A stretch of DNA of 24,222 nucleotides. Origin: Apostichopus californicus. Lineage: Eukaryota > Echinodermata > Holothuroidea > Aspidochirotida > Stichopodidae. Shown here one piece after another: positions 6,801 through 15,270 of this stretch (position 1 is its first letter; each line of letters starts with the position of its first letter). The DNA is taken from contig JAIPMN010020211.1 of NCBI GenBank assembly GCA_020650975.1, positions 1 to 24,222 on the forward strand. The letters are read 5' to 3'. The notes under the pieces are model-generated. The model saw only the letters and a list, made by a program, of their open reading frames with translations. It was not told the DNA's origin and made no database searches. The position numbers and the translations under genes are program-made.

Positions 6801-9023
6801 AGCTTATATGTGAATGATAATATAAAATGAATATCAGTGAGCTTAGCCACTCACCAAATGTGAATTTGTTGCTTAATTCAGCATCAATAGTAGATACCTG
6901 ACAATGACTTGAGGCTTTATACATTGCCTTCTCAGGATATGAATGCCAGCTTTCCATACATCAGGAAAACAAGAGGAGACGGCAACTGTTTCTTTCGAGC
7001 TTTTGGTTTTGCATATATGGAGAAACTATTATCAGATAAGGCTGAATTACACAGGTACGTAGTGAAAGCAGTACTCTATTGATGCTTTGAAAAGATCGTT
7101 ACATGCAAGTTGAAAAGAAAATTATGATTTATATTTTGAAACAAATAACCATGGATTGGGATCAGAAAGTTCTCTAAAGTACAAACACATCATATGATGT
7201 GTTACACATTGAACCAGATTGTGCAGTTCACTCAATGAGTGTTTAGTATCCGTATATTTGCTTCAGTCACGTTTTGTATTAAATCTTCTTACACATATTC
7301 CATACATGATGAGATGCACAACCATTTTGATATGATGTATTTGCCAAAAGCTTTTGAAAGAATTACTGTTTGTGCATTTATTTTTCATTTTTTAGATTCA
7401 AAGAGATAATTGAAAAAAGTAAAGATACACTGATAAGTTTGGGCTGCCCTTCTTTCACCTTGATGGACTTCCACGACACAGTAAGTTGCTTGATTTGTGG
7501 ATCTTAAGGAATTTGCCGTGTCTTCAATTATGTAACAACAGTCAGGGCGTGGGTTCTTTTCGACTGGGCATATACATTCAAAAGTAGTTATTAGCACAAC
7601 CTTACAGTTAGAATTGGAAGAAGATGCTCACAGACCAACCTACATGCCAGGTGTCGTCCACTTCAGTGACCCCAGGGTCACATCCCCTCCTTTATAAAAT
7701 CATGAATCTGCCCCGGAAAGTAGTGTTTTTTCAATCAAAATAAAATTCAGGTTTCATGCCTTGAAGTAGTTATCCACTTACTTGTACTTTGTCCACTGAA
7801 AAATGTCTTTCATTAAGTTTTTTTTGGGGGGCGGTGGGGGTGGGGGGGGGGCAGGAGGGCTCATATATTATTCAAGTTTGTATCAAATACCTTGAGGTAC
7901 TTAGCATCTGCCTGTCATTTTGTATCACTCAGAAGGTATCTGTGGTTAGGGTAATGGATTTGTTACATTGCTTCCAAAACTGGCACAGTTTTAAGCAGAA
8001 AATGGAAATGGCAATTCTCAACTTGACCTGTGTTAAGGGTAGAACAAAAAAGCTGTATGTTTAAATAATATGGACCGGTTGCTTGTTTCTGTTTAGTATT
8101 CAGTAGAAAATATTCTGTTGTAGTTTGATAATTACATTCAATCAGCTTCTTTGTTTTCATGTTAATAATTTCTTTCTTTATTTATTTTCAAAGTATTGTC
8201 CATGCATTAAAATGTCACAAGTTGCAGCCTGTCAACAAATTTTTGTTTTGTTTTCCAAATTCCAAGTTCATGGAAGTCGTCAACCAGCTTGAAGAAAAAC
8301 CGAGTCTAAGTGAACTTGTAGCAACATACTGCGATCAAGGAATGTCAGATTACCTTGTGGTCTATCTCAGGTTACTCACGTCATTAGAACTTCAAAAAGA
8401 GGCAGAGTTTTATCAAAACTTTGTCGAAGGCAATCGAACTGTCAAGGAGTTTTGTAGCCAGGTGAGTCTTAACATTACTTTTCATTAGTATATAAATTTC
8501 TTTCTTTCTTTGTCTGTTTGGTGGGTGGGTGGTTGCTAATTGGATAATTGAGAACCTCATTTTTACTAAGGGGCACATTAAATAGTTTGCTATCATATCT
8601 TCTTTATTTATAAATCCAAACAGTTCAACCATTATGAAATAATGTTGAGGCAATCTCACATAATGCATGGAAGTATAATAACAAGATTTAGTCTATCTTA
8701 AGCCTCCTGTATAATTTTGTCTATGTAAGAAGTTATCATTTTGACCCTTGAAATTTTACAGTAGACTTAAAAATTTCTTGCTTGCTTGTTTTTTTTTTTT
8801 TTTTCATATTTCATGAACCCAGGAAGTAGAGCCTATGTACAAGGAGAGCGATCACATTCATATAATTGCCCTGACATCTTACCTTGGAGTCGGAGTGAGG
8901 GTGGTCTATCTAGACAGAGGCGAAAATCAGAAGGTCAACCATCACGACTTCCCCGAAGGCATGCCACCACAGATAGCATTACTATATAGGCCAGGACATT
9001 ATGACGTGCTATATGGGGACTGA
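3847..9023 (+). CDS. OTUB1: OTUB1, ubiquitin thioesterase otubain-1 (7 exons, 266 aa)
   Basis: Coding exons are 3847-3898, 4947-4999, 5568-5663, 6936-7054, 7396-7480, 8267-8461 and 8823-9023. All introns are GT-AG and the joined frame is 801 nt with the stop. Otubain-1 is a cysteine protease of the OTU (ovarian tumour) family that prefers Lys48 ubiquitin chains; independently of catalysis it also restrains E2 enzymes such as UBC13. Seen here: the N-terminal helix DEAILAQQDRIQKE (about 22-35), LVSERL, the catalytic motif DGNCFFRAFGF with Asp82 and Cys85, a long SDYLVVYLRLLTS block, ESDHIHIIAL, and the C-terminal RPGHYDVLY with His259. Human OTUB1 is 271 aa. The start is supported by an in-frame TAG at 3799-3801. 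OTUB2 is shorter and lacks the N-terminal helix, so OTUB1 is the better call. The introns hold no other gene; a G-rich tract lies at 7826-7859. Confidence 0.96.
4947..4999 (+). CDS. OTUB1: OTUB1 coding exon 2
   Basis: Residues 18-35, with the conserved helix DEAILAQQDRIQKE, which in the human protein contacts the proximal ubiquitin and the E2. Acceptor TTAACAG, donor GTAAGT, phase 0 at the end. Confidence 0.95.
5568..5663 (+). CDS. OTUB1: OTUB1 coding exon 3
   Basis: Residues 36-67, including NALVSERL and the KEEYQSDPIYSKKIE stretch that leads into the OTU core. Acceptor TCTTTAG, donor GTGAGG, phase 0. Confidence 0.95.
6936..7054 (+). CDS. OTUB1: OTUB1 coding exon 4 (catalytic Asp/Cys)
   Basis: Residues 68-107, with YIRKTRGDGNCFFRAFGF. 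Asp82 and Cys85 match human Asp88 and Cys91. The Pro of the human TRPDGNC motif is Gly here. Acceptor TTCTCAG, donor GTACGT, phase 2. Confidence 0.96.
7396..7480 (+). CDS. OTUB1: OTUB1 coding exon 5
   Basis: Residues 107-135, RFKEIIEKSKDTLISLG through FTLMDFHDT. Acceptor TTTTTAG, donor GTAAGT, phase 0. Confidence 0.95.
7826..7859 (+). repeat. G-rich tract with G-quadruplex potential, OTUB1 intron 5
   Basis: Four or more runs of at least three G on the coding strand (GGGGGG, GGGGG, a 10-G run, GGG), so the nascent RNA could fold too. It sits in intron 5, about 350 nt downstream of the exon 5 donor. Confidence 0.7.
8267..8461 (+). CDS. OTUB1: OTUB1 coding exon 6
   Basis: Residues 136-200, the central helices of the OTU fold: FMEVVNQLEEKPSLSEL, SDYLVVYLRLLTS and NRTVKEFCSQ. 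The acceptor TTCCAAG is preceded by a T-rich tract. Donor GTGAGT, phase 0. Confidence 0.95.
8823..9023 (+). CDS. OTUB1: OTUB1 coding exon 7 (catalytic His, stop)
   Basis: Residues 201-266, with EVEPMYKESDHIHIIAL, a YLDRGE turn, FPEG, and LLYRPGHYDVLYGD carrying catalytic His259. It ends at TGA. The acceptor AACCCAG follows a long T run at about 8790-8804. Confidence 0.96.
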   Translation, partial: EVEPMYKESDHIHIIALTSYLGVGVRVVYLDRGENQKVNHHDFPEGMPPQIALLYRPGHYDVLYGD

Positions 9024-9585
9024 GTAAAACTCAGCAGCGAGGATTCCCGTCGACGATTTTGTGATGGCTGTAAAACTTGCTTACAAGACAGTGTGAGAGA
9101 TATGCTGCAGAAGAGCCCACACCAAGGCTGTTCCTAATCTTGTGTGCAAGATATTAGGTAGAATTTCTGAACAATATATGGACACTTTTTTTTTCCCATT
9201 TTTTTTCTTTTTTTTCTATCGTTTTATTTTAAAAGTGGTTTTTGTGGCTGTGTGCAGCTTCCAGAGTAATCTTGATAGGATATTAGTTGCACTAATTTAA
9301 GATTGTACTTGCTTGTATGTTTGGTTTTTGTTGCTTTTTTAATCTCAAATTTTAATCCATTACGCTTAAACTTTATATGGGCAGAATATCAATTAAAAAG
9401 GATTATTCTTTTTCTGGTTTCCCTATTATAACCATTCATCTGTTACATGTAGAAAACTTAAGTCTCAGGGAGTCAATAGAACTCAATATGAACCATGTGG
9501 TACAGTGTGACTTTTATGGTCTTCAGGAGAATGTTAATAATTGCTTTGCATATTACTTCCAATAAAACACGGTTTGGAAACAACC
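9024..9585 (+). other. OTUB1: Likely OTUB1 3' untranslated region
   Basis: Runs from the OTUB1 stop to shortly after the AATAAA at 9561. It is T-rich, with long T runs at 9187-9232, and contains no competing ORF of note. The exact cleavage site is inferred. Confidence 0.6.
9561..9566 (+). promoter_or_regulatory. OTUB1: Candidate poly(A) signal AATAAA for OTUB1
   Basis: A canonical AATAAA 538 nt after the stop codon, followed downstream by T/G-rich sequence (TTTTTC, GTGTTGTGCTG) within about 60 nt. Confidence 0.6.
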
Positions 9586-12510
9586 TAATACCATGAGAAG
9601 ATTAATAACATTTTTCTAAACAGTGTTGTGCTGTTTGCACCAATTGTGTGCCTGTTGTGTGATGTAATCTGGCCCATCCAAGCTCTTTTACGACTCTCTG
9701 AAAAAAGAGGGATGTTTACCAGTCTTGTTAGGCTGTAAAATATCATGGTTGTGGGTTGTGGTATGAGACTATGAGGCAGTTTTGAGCATTACACCATGGG
9801 GGCATATCTTATTCTTTACACTGGATGTTGGAAACAGATTATCTAATCAATGTGACTGAAGGGGGTGGGGGGAGGGGGGTGTAAGTGCAGGATGGGGGTA
9901 GTATTATGGGTGATGGGTATGTTCCATTAGCAGCATATCTAGTTACTTGGTATATAAGCTCAAAAAGGTGGGATATTGCACTGTGTAGCGAAACTTGTAT
10001 CAGTAATTTGTAATGAGTACTAGATATTAATCTTAAAAAGGAGGGTGTTGGTAAACTACAAAGAAGAGCTAATTTAAGTCTAATTGTTCAAATAATTAGC
10101 CAGTTTGTTTGATTGTCAGAGGTGTTTCCCAAGATCCATTTGTCTAAGTTCTCAGTGATTGGTGTATACACTTTACCATCAAATATAGAGAGGATAACGA
10201 TTATGTCACTGCAGAGAAAATCAGTAGTATGGAGAATATGACAGTACTTGGATTTTTTTTACCTGTAAGATACTCTCATAAAATAGGAAATGCGATTAGA
10301 TGTGGCTTACATTTGTTTTAAATTTGTTTCGATCAGTGACAGCTTTTTTGATACAAGTAATAACCAGGCTCCAAGAAATGAATAATGCTTAATTCCTTTT
10401 GGGTATGTCAATGGCCTTAACAAATTATATTGGGGGGAAAAAATTGGGTCTTGGACTCAAAAGTCACAGAAGACTTGATGGTTGTGGCCTTCATTGTTTC
10501 ATGAATGGTTTTAGTCTTCTTCAAAAGAACAAAATGGACTGATGGTCATTTAAATGAATATTTTAACTACAAAAATGGCAAATACCTCGGTTGATATCTC
10601 GCTCAAAGTATGGTTCCAAAGGAAGGCAGTGAATGTTATGGGACATTACAACCGATGATGCTTTTACTCAAAAACACAGGAAACATGATGCATATCAGTC
10701 AAACACAATAGACTCTAGAAGTCATTGTGTCTTGAATAATTCTTCCCAAAGACTCTTCGGTACTCAAAGAGAGTGTTAAATCTGGCACGATGGTTATCAG
10801 TTAGACACTGTGGTTAATTGGGCTATAGTAGTACCTAATACAACAAAGAAAATCAATATAGCCTCGAATGGAGAGTGAGGAATACATTTGCATAAGAAAG
10901 ATTGTGGATGAATCAAAATTTTATTGTATCGCTATTTTTTTATTTTTTGGGGAGCTTTGTTTATTTGATTATTTTTATTGATTTTTTGTCTAGAGAAGAC
11001 ATGCTGCAAACAGATATCATTTTACTCAGACCTGTGGTGACAACAAGTATAAAATTAATCTTTCGTTCTCGTTCCTCTCTTTCTCTGTGGTAAAGGTTTT
11101 AAGAGCTCTGAGATAATTATATGCATGTAATAATAAGGGGTAGTACAATAGCATTTGAAAAAAGAGAGAGAATTTTTCTTTACAGATATAATCGCATTGA
11201 TTGGGATCAGTGGGGCATAGCTCGGTCCAGCAATAGAAATGGGATTTCACAGAGATTCTACTCTCATGCAAGTCGTACCATGGTTTGAGCTTGGGTTGCC
11301 ATTTTGTTTATGTTTGGCATCTCTAGAGGCCCATATATGGCACTTTCAGGCTTCGATGAGAAAAGGGTCTCTTTCAACTCCCATTGTGGTGGGAGAACTT
11401 TAAGAACTGTACAGAACAGTATTTATCTAGATAAAAAGAAATGGATAGAAAAATATTTTGATTTTAAAGCTTGTCTTGAACCAATTGGTGGTCATAACTT
11501 TCAGTCAAGTGGATGCATGCCCCCCCCCCCTGGGTTTGGGAATTTGCAATGGTCTGGTGACATCACTGATTGGGACCAAATATGCAGGCGAACTAACCTT
11601 GCATTTGGGCAGTGGGATGTCCTCTTGTAGACAAAGCAAGGATGTGTCAATATGTTCATCTGTTAAGGTAATCAAAGCTCTTTGTAAACGGCATACTAGT
11701 CTGTAGTTACAGAGTCTTGTCATCAAGAACACGACTGCTCGATCTGGATGGGATGTATTTGTGGTATTGATCATATTCCTATTCCCTGACAATTAATTCC
11801 CTGAAACCCCTTCAGCTGCATGATTATTGGCCTTGCAATGCTCATTCTGTTGTGTAAAATTTAGTTCACATGTAAGAAATAACCTTTGAGATGGTGACCC
11901 ATTATCATGCATTTTCTTTGTTTGACTATTGCAATATGCATAAATACATATAATTCTTACACTTGGTGCTGCATAGGACTTTTGCAATATGTTAGGTTAA
12001 TGATTACTTCATTGCTAAGAATCACCATGGAAACAATATTCGTTGATGTAGTATCTGTATGAGGACAAGTGATATACAAGTTGGAAAGAGGTTCTTGAAT
12101 GTGGTAAATATTCATGACCAACATTTTTTATTAAATGGTAATTGTATTCATGTTGCAATTCTTTCCATTATTTGATTTTCCTTCGTCTTAATTAAACTTT
12201 GATTGATCGATGATATATCACTCATCTGTTAGTGAGCTCTCTGAGAAAGTGAAAGAGTTTCTGAATTTCTTAAAAACTATGTTGGTATGATCCTGTTGAG
12301 AAGTGTTACTTATTGCAGCTGTTGAAAGTGTTATTCAAATCTCTTCATTTTCAAAATTAATACTATTTCAAGCAATGTCCCATACTCTATACTATAGCAA
12401 TTAGTTGTGACTTGGTAACATTCAACAACAACAAAAGCATCAGTGATAGAACAAAATCTTTTATGTGTACATAAGACATGTTCCCATGTTTTAGGTGATT
12501 CCCTCATAAT
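9586..12510. other. Intergenic stretch, no gene recognised
   Basis: Only short unconvincing frames are present; the longest (+ strand 11304-11630, 108 codons) spans a C-tract and resembles no family I know. Notable content is a G-rich tract at 9861-9898 and a C-run at about 11520-11530. No transposon termini were recognised. Confidence 0.5.
9861..9898 (+). repeat. G-rich tract with G-quadruplex potential downstream of OTUB1
   Basis: GGGGGTGGGGGGAGGGGGG followed by a further GGGGG after a 15-nt spacer. It lies about 300 nt past the OTUB1 poly(A) signal. A role in transcription termination is conceivable but speculative. Confidence 0.7.
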
Positions 12511-12519
12511 CATCCAGTC

Positions 12520-12816
12520 GGTGACATCTCTATGTTCCGACGTCTCTATGTTCCGACGTCTCTATATTCCGACGTCTCTATGTTCCAACGTCTCTATGTT
12601 CTGACAAAAAGAAAACATTCGAAGCAATTTTTTTAATCAAAAAATTTGTTTTTACCAAGAAAACTAGTTTTGTGACCCCAATATTTTTGGACCAAATTTT
12701 TTTTGGACCAACATTTTTCGGACCAAATTTCAAAAAAATAAAATATGACCCAAAGTTTGTTATGACCCAAACAGTGCTTGTGAACATAGAGATGTTGGAA
12801 CATAGAGATGTAATCT
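12520..12816 (-). mobile_element. Inverted-array MITE of the 16-mer family, copy 2
   Basis: The left end (12524-12603) is five head-to-tail 16-mers of the type ACGTCTCTATGTTCCG. The right end (12780-12811) holds two units in the opposite orientation, GAACATAGAGATGT. The ends are thus inverted tandem arrays. The interior is the same TTTTGGTCC-rich sequence as 2955-3217, in reverse complement. Near-identical 9-mers, CATCCAGTC (12511-12519) and CTTCCAGTC (12815-12823), flank it and may be a 9-bp target duplication with one mismatch. The bases GGTG (left) and AAT (right) separate them from the matching termini. It has no coding capacity; the superfamily is unknown. Confidence 0.75.
12524..12603 (-). 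repeat. Five-unit tandem array of a 16-mer
   Basis: Five consecutive 16-bp units of the consensus ACGTCTCTATGTTCCG with one or two changes each. Two inverted units sit at the other end of the element (12780-12811) and two more in the related copy at 3187-3217. Confidence 0.9.
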
Positions 12817-12823
12817 TCCAGTC

Positions 12824-13656
12824 TATCAAATAACACCTACTTTCTGTTATGTTGTAACTAGGGAGTCAGAAACAAATATGAGGGTGTAAAAGAGACATGA
12901 TGGGTGATACAATGTGTCCCAGCCTCCTGTTTATCAAACAATGCCTATTGTTTGTTAGGTTAGTGGCAACAATATCAATATATTCATTGCTCTAAAAATA
13001 CAAGTGATGTTGCATTCTGGTTTCATGGAAGCCCCCTCCCTCCCTCTCCTTGTTTACAAGTTTGAGTAGTGTCAGTGTGACCGGTATCAATCATAGAATA
13101 GTTTGCAAAGTGTTTCCTTCCCACTCCACATCTAACAGCAACAGCAGCAATTTAAACCTGGGTAAACCGACTCGGAATGGGTTAAGCTTGAATCATGGTT
13201 TTGCCTCTAGACCTGGCGTACATGCGTTAGTGTACAGATCAGTGCTTGTAACACTAATACTGAATTGTAATGAGGTTTTAATTAACCTACGCATGTATAT
13301 CGCGTCAGAGTTAGCCCTGACCAGGGGAAGATTACGCAAGAGTGAACGACTCGCACAACATTGGGTCTAACCAGGGTCCACATCATCCTGGGTTCAACAA
13401 ACTCCGAACCAAACTCAGCACTGGTAAAGTCAAGAAATACGCCTCGCAAACAGGACAGTCAGTACTATCTACATAGGCCTAATACTGTTAGATTCTGAAT
13501 TGCGCGGCTCATATTTGTCGATATGCTATGGACCAGCCTAGCCAAAGTTGAGTTAGGCCTGTACTATACTAGACAAAGCGCAGCTTAGGCACAGACTCCA
13601 CTTAGACTAGGCCTTAGTTAGAACTAGTGTTGTGCTAGTTATATCGCTAATATAGG
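12824..13656. other. Intergenic stretch, more CpG and GC than its surroundings
   Basis: No gene or transposon recognised. 13130-13620 contains many CpG dinucleotides (for example CCGACTCGG, TATCGCGTCAGAG) and several TAGGCCT heptamers, and it lies 5' of CAMKMT. It could hold that gene's promoter and a non-coding first exon, but no site can be fixed. A weakly similar pair (TATCAAATAACACCTA at about 12826 and TATCAAACAATGCCTA at about 12933) may be an old duplication. Confidence 0.35.
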
Positions 13657-13713
13657 TTCTGGCCGACATTACAATTCCGATATCGGTCCGATACCGATAT
13701 TAAACAGCCAGAA
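13657..13713. repeat. Small nested inverted repeat
   Basis: TTCTGGC (13657-13663) and GCCAGAA (13707-13713) enclose a second inverted pair, ATATCGGT (13680-13687) and ACCGATAT (13693-13700), and a CCGATATCGG palindrome at 13677-13686. It could be a decayed transposon end. No duplication was found at its flanks. Confidence 0.6.
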
Positions 13714-13775
13714 TGAAGCTTAATTTTGCACTTTAAGTGATGCATGAAACTGTGTGCTATCATTTTTATTTCAAA

Positions 13776-14028
13776 GTGGCTATTCTTACGACAAGTCGTA
13801 AGAATAATTGCCGATTACGCATGCGCAGTTGCTATTTTACAACCAGGAGTACTATTTTTACGACCATGAGTAACAATAATTTCCAGTTAGGGTTAGGGAT
13901 AGGATTAGGGGTTAGGGTTACCCCTACTACACGCACAGTTGCTTTATTTACTTTACTGCGCATGAATTCGCCGATGTCGTAAGAATAGTTTATAGATAAT
14001 TGTTACGACTAGTCGTAAGAATAGCCAC
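13776..14028. mobile_element. 253-bp MITE with hairpin-forming inverted termini
   Basis: The left end is GTGGCTATTCTTACGAC and the right end is its reverse complement, GTCGTAAGAATAGCCAC. Each terminus also folds on itself: left TATTCTTACGAC-AA-GTCGTAAGAATA (13781-13806), right TTACGAC-TA-GTCGTAA. A further CATGCGCAGT/ACTGCGCATG pair lies inside. The middle (13886-13920) is a degenerate TTAGGG array. The 9-mer TTTTTATTT occurs on both sides (13763-13771 and 14032-14040), four bases outside each terminus, and may be a target duplication, although it is AT-rich and could be chance. It encodes no protein. Confidence 0.8.
13886..13920 (+). repeat. Telomere-like TTAGGG stretch inside the MITE
   Basis: Four to five perfect or near-perfect TTAGGG units, interrupted by GGGATAGGATTAGGGG. 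The metazoan telomere hexamer is TTAGGG. Confidence 0.75.
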
Positions 14029-15162
14029 GGCCTTTTTATTTTGGAAAAACACAAGCCGTTCCTTCCCATTACTTCTGTTGTATGATGTTAATCTAACCAA
14101 CTATGTTCATCACTTAGGCTGCAAGTCTTATACAAACTGTCATCAAATAGAGTCACAAATTTCTTAAATCTTAGCAAAAATATTAAAAGATAACATTTTG
14201 CGATTAATAAACTTGATTTCATGTAGGAAAGACGTATCCTGGCTAAGAATTTTTACTGGCCCTTGTGTCTACCAGAACCAAAACGAAAGCGTTTTCTTCT
14301 GTTAATTTCTGTATAAAAGTACTGTATATCCTATCATAAGCTGGCCATACTGAATAACTTGATTCTTAGTCAAAATACAATCTTGTCAGCCATTAAGGTT
14401 TTAACAAACTGCATCCATGATACTCTTTGCAGATTTTAAAGGATATGCAATTTTTGGAATGATCTCAACCCCAGTTCCCAAAGTTAACTGTGTGTATCAA
14501 GAGCACTGCAATAAGTTTAAAGTGAATACTTGTCAACCCCCTAATGATGTAATCCTGGTGGTTCTCTGCCCTTCTCCAACCTTCCCCCTTTCTCCATCCC
14601 CTCCCATTTTCCAACCCCCTCCTTTTCTATCCTTTCTCTAACCATCTTCCCTAAAGAAGTAACAAAGGTCTGGAGAATAAATTTAGGCCTGGAACCTAAG
14701 TTAGAGAATTGTTTTCTGAAGTCATAAAAACTCATGATTAAATCCACAAATCCAGGTAATTTTACTTTAGGTCTAGCCTACTATGTTTCGCTGATTTTTG
14801 CATGTGAGATTTAGAAATCCTACCATCTCAGACACAAAACTGAAATTTACGAAAAGACCCGGCACAGTGACCCAGGTTTTACACCTTTTAACCGGGGGTA
14901 TTGAACAGCTGTCTAAAAGTTTTTTTTTTTTTTTTTACAAACGTTGTCTACTTACAGTATAATGCAGATTAAAGGATTTAAATATTTGCAAAGTAGCCTA
15001 GAAGTCAAATTATTTTCTAAGTGTAATCAGGCTCTCAAACACCCTGCAATATGACAAAATACATCATTTATTTTAACTCTGAAGTTGGCATGTAGCAGAA
15101 ATTGCTCAATAAGTATTTTCTCTCCACATTTTCCTATGCATTGAATACTGTTGCTTTTTCAG
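14029..15162. other. Region upstream of the first recognised CAMKMT exon, nothing firm
   Basis: No coding exon recognised. A C/T-rich stretch lies at 14560-14640 and a T-run at about 14921-14936. It ends in TTGCTTTTTCAG, a good splice acceptor, so some of it is probably an intron of CAMKMT with a first exon further left. Confidence 0.45.
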
Positions 15163-15195
15163 CTAGATGAAAGGTTTGTATCCCACGAGTGTATA

Positions 15196-15270
15196 ATGAA
15201 GAATGCAGATGAAAAATCAAATGTGAGAAAAAAGGCCATTGCAAAGTCAAGATGGAAGCTTATTTATAAG
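15196..15270 (+). CDS. CAMKMT: CAMKMT coding exon 1 (first recognised)
   Basis: Residues 1-25, ending AIAKSRWKLIYK, which matches the human AARWKL region. The frame is also open back to the acceptor at 15162, and an in-frame stop lies at 15142-15144 beyond it. The ATG at 15196 is therefore the first possible start unless an upstream exon contributes coding sequence. An out-of-frame ATG at 15167 opens a short ORF. Donor GTTAGT, phase 0. Confidence 0.75.

Noticed and set aside
6570..6957. Minus-strand ORFs of 76 and 118 codons in OTUB1 intron 3
   Set aside because: They sit directly against exon 4 and partly overlap it in antisense, with no recognisable domain. A repeat fragment is possible but unsupported.
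11304..11792. Opposing ORFs of 108 (+) and 95 (-) codons
   Set aside because: They overlap each other across a C-run, resemble no family I know, and lack splice or promoter context. They may belong to an unrecognised interspersed repeat; a genome self-search would tell.
13050..13370. 106-codon + ORF with a short CAG-rich stretch
   Set aside because: No domain recognised, and it lies in a CpG-richer, repeat-laden intergenic region. Kept only as a possible promoter-proximal segment of CAMKMT.
14541..14747. Minus-strand 68-codon ORF rich in Glu/Gly/Lys
   Set aside because: It is the reverse reading of a C/T-rich tract (14560-14640) and shows only compositional bias.
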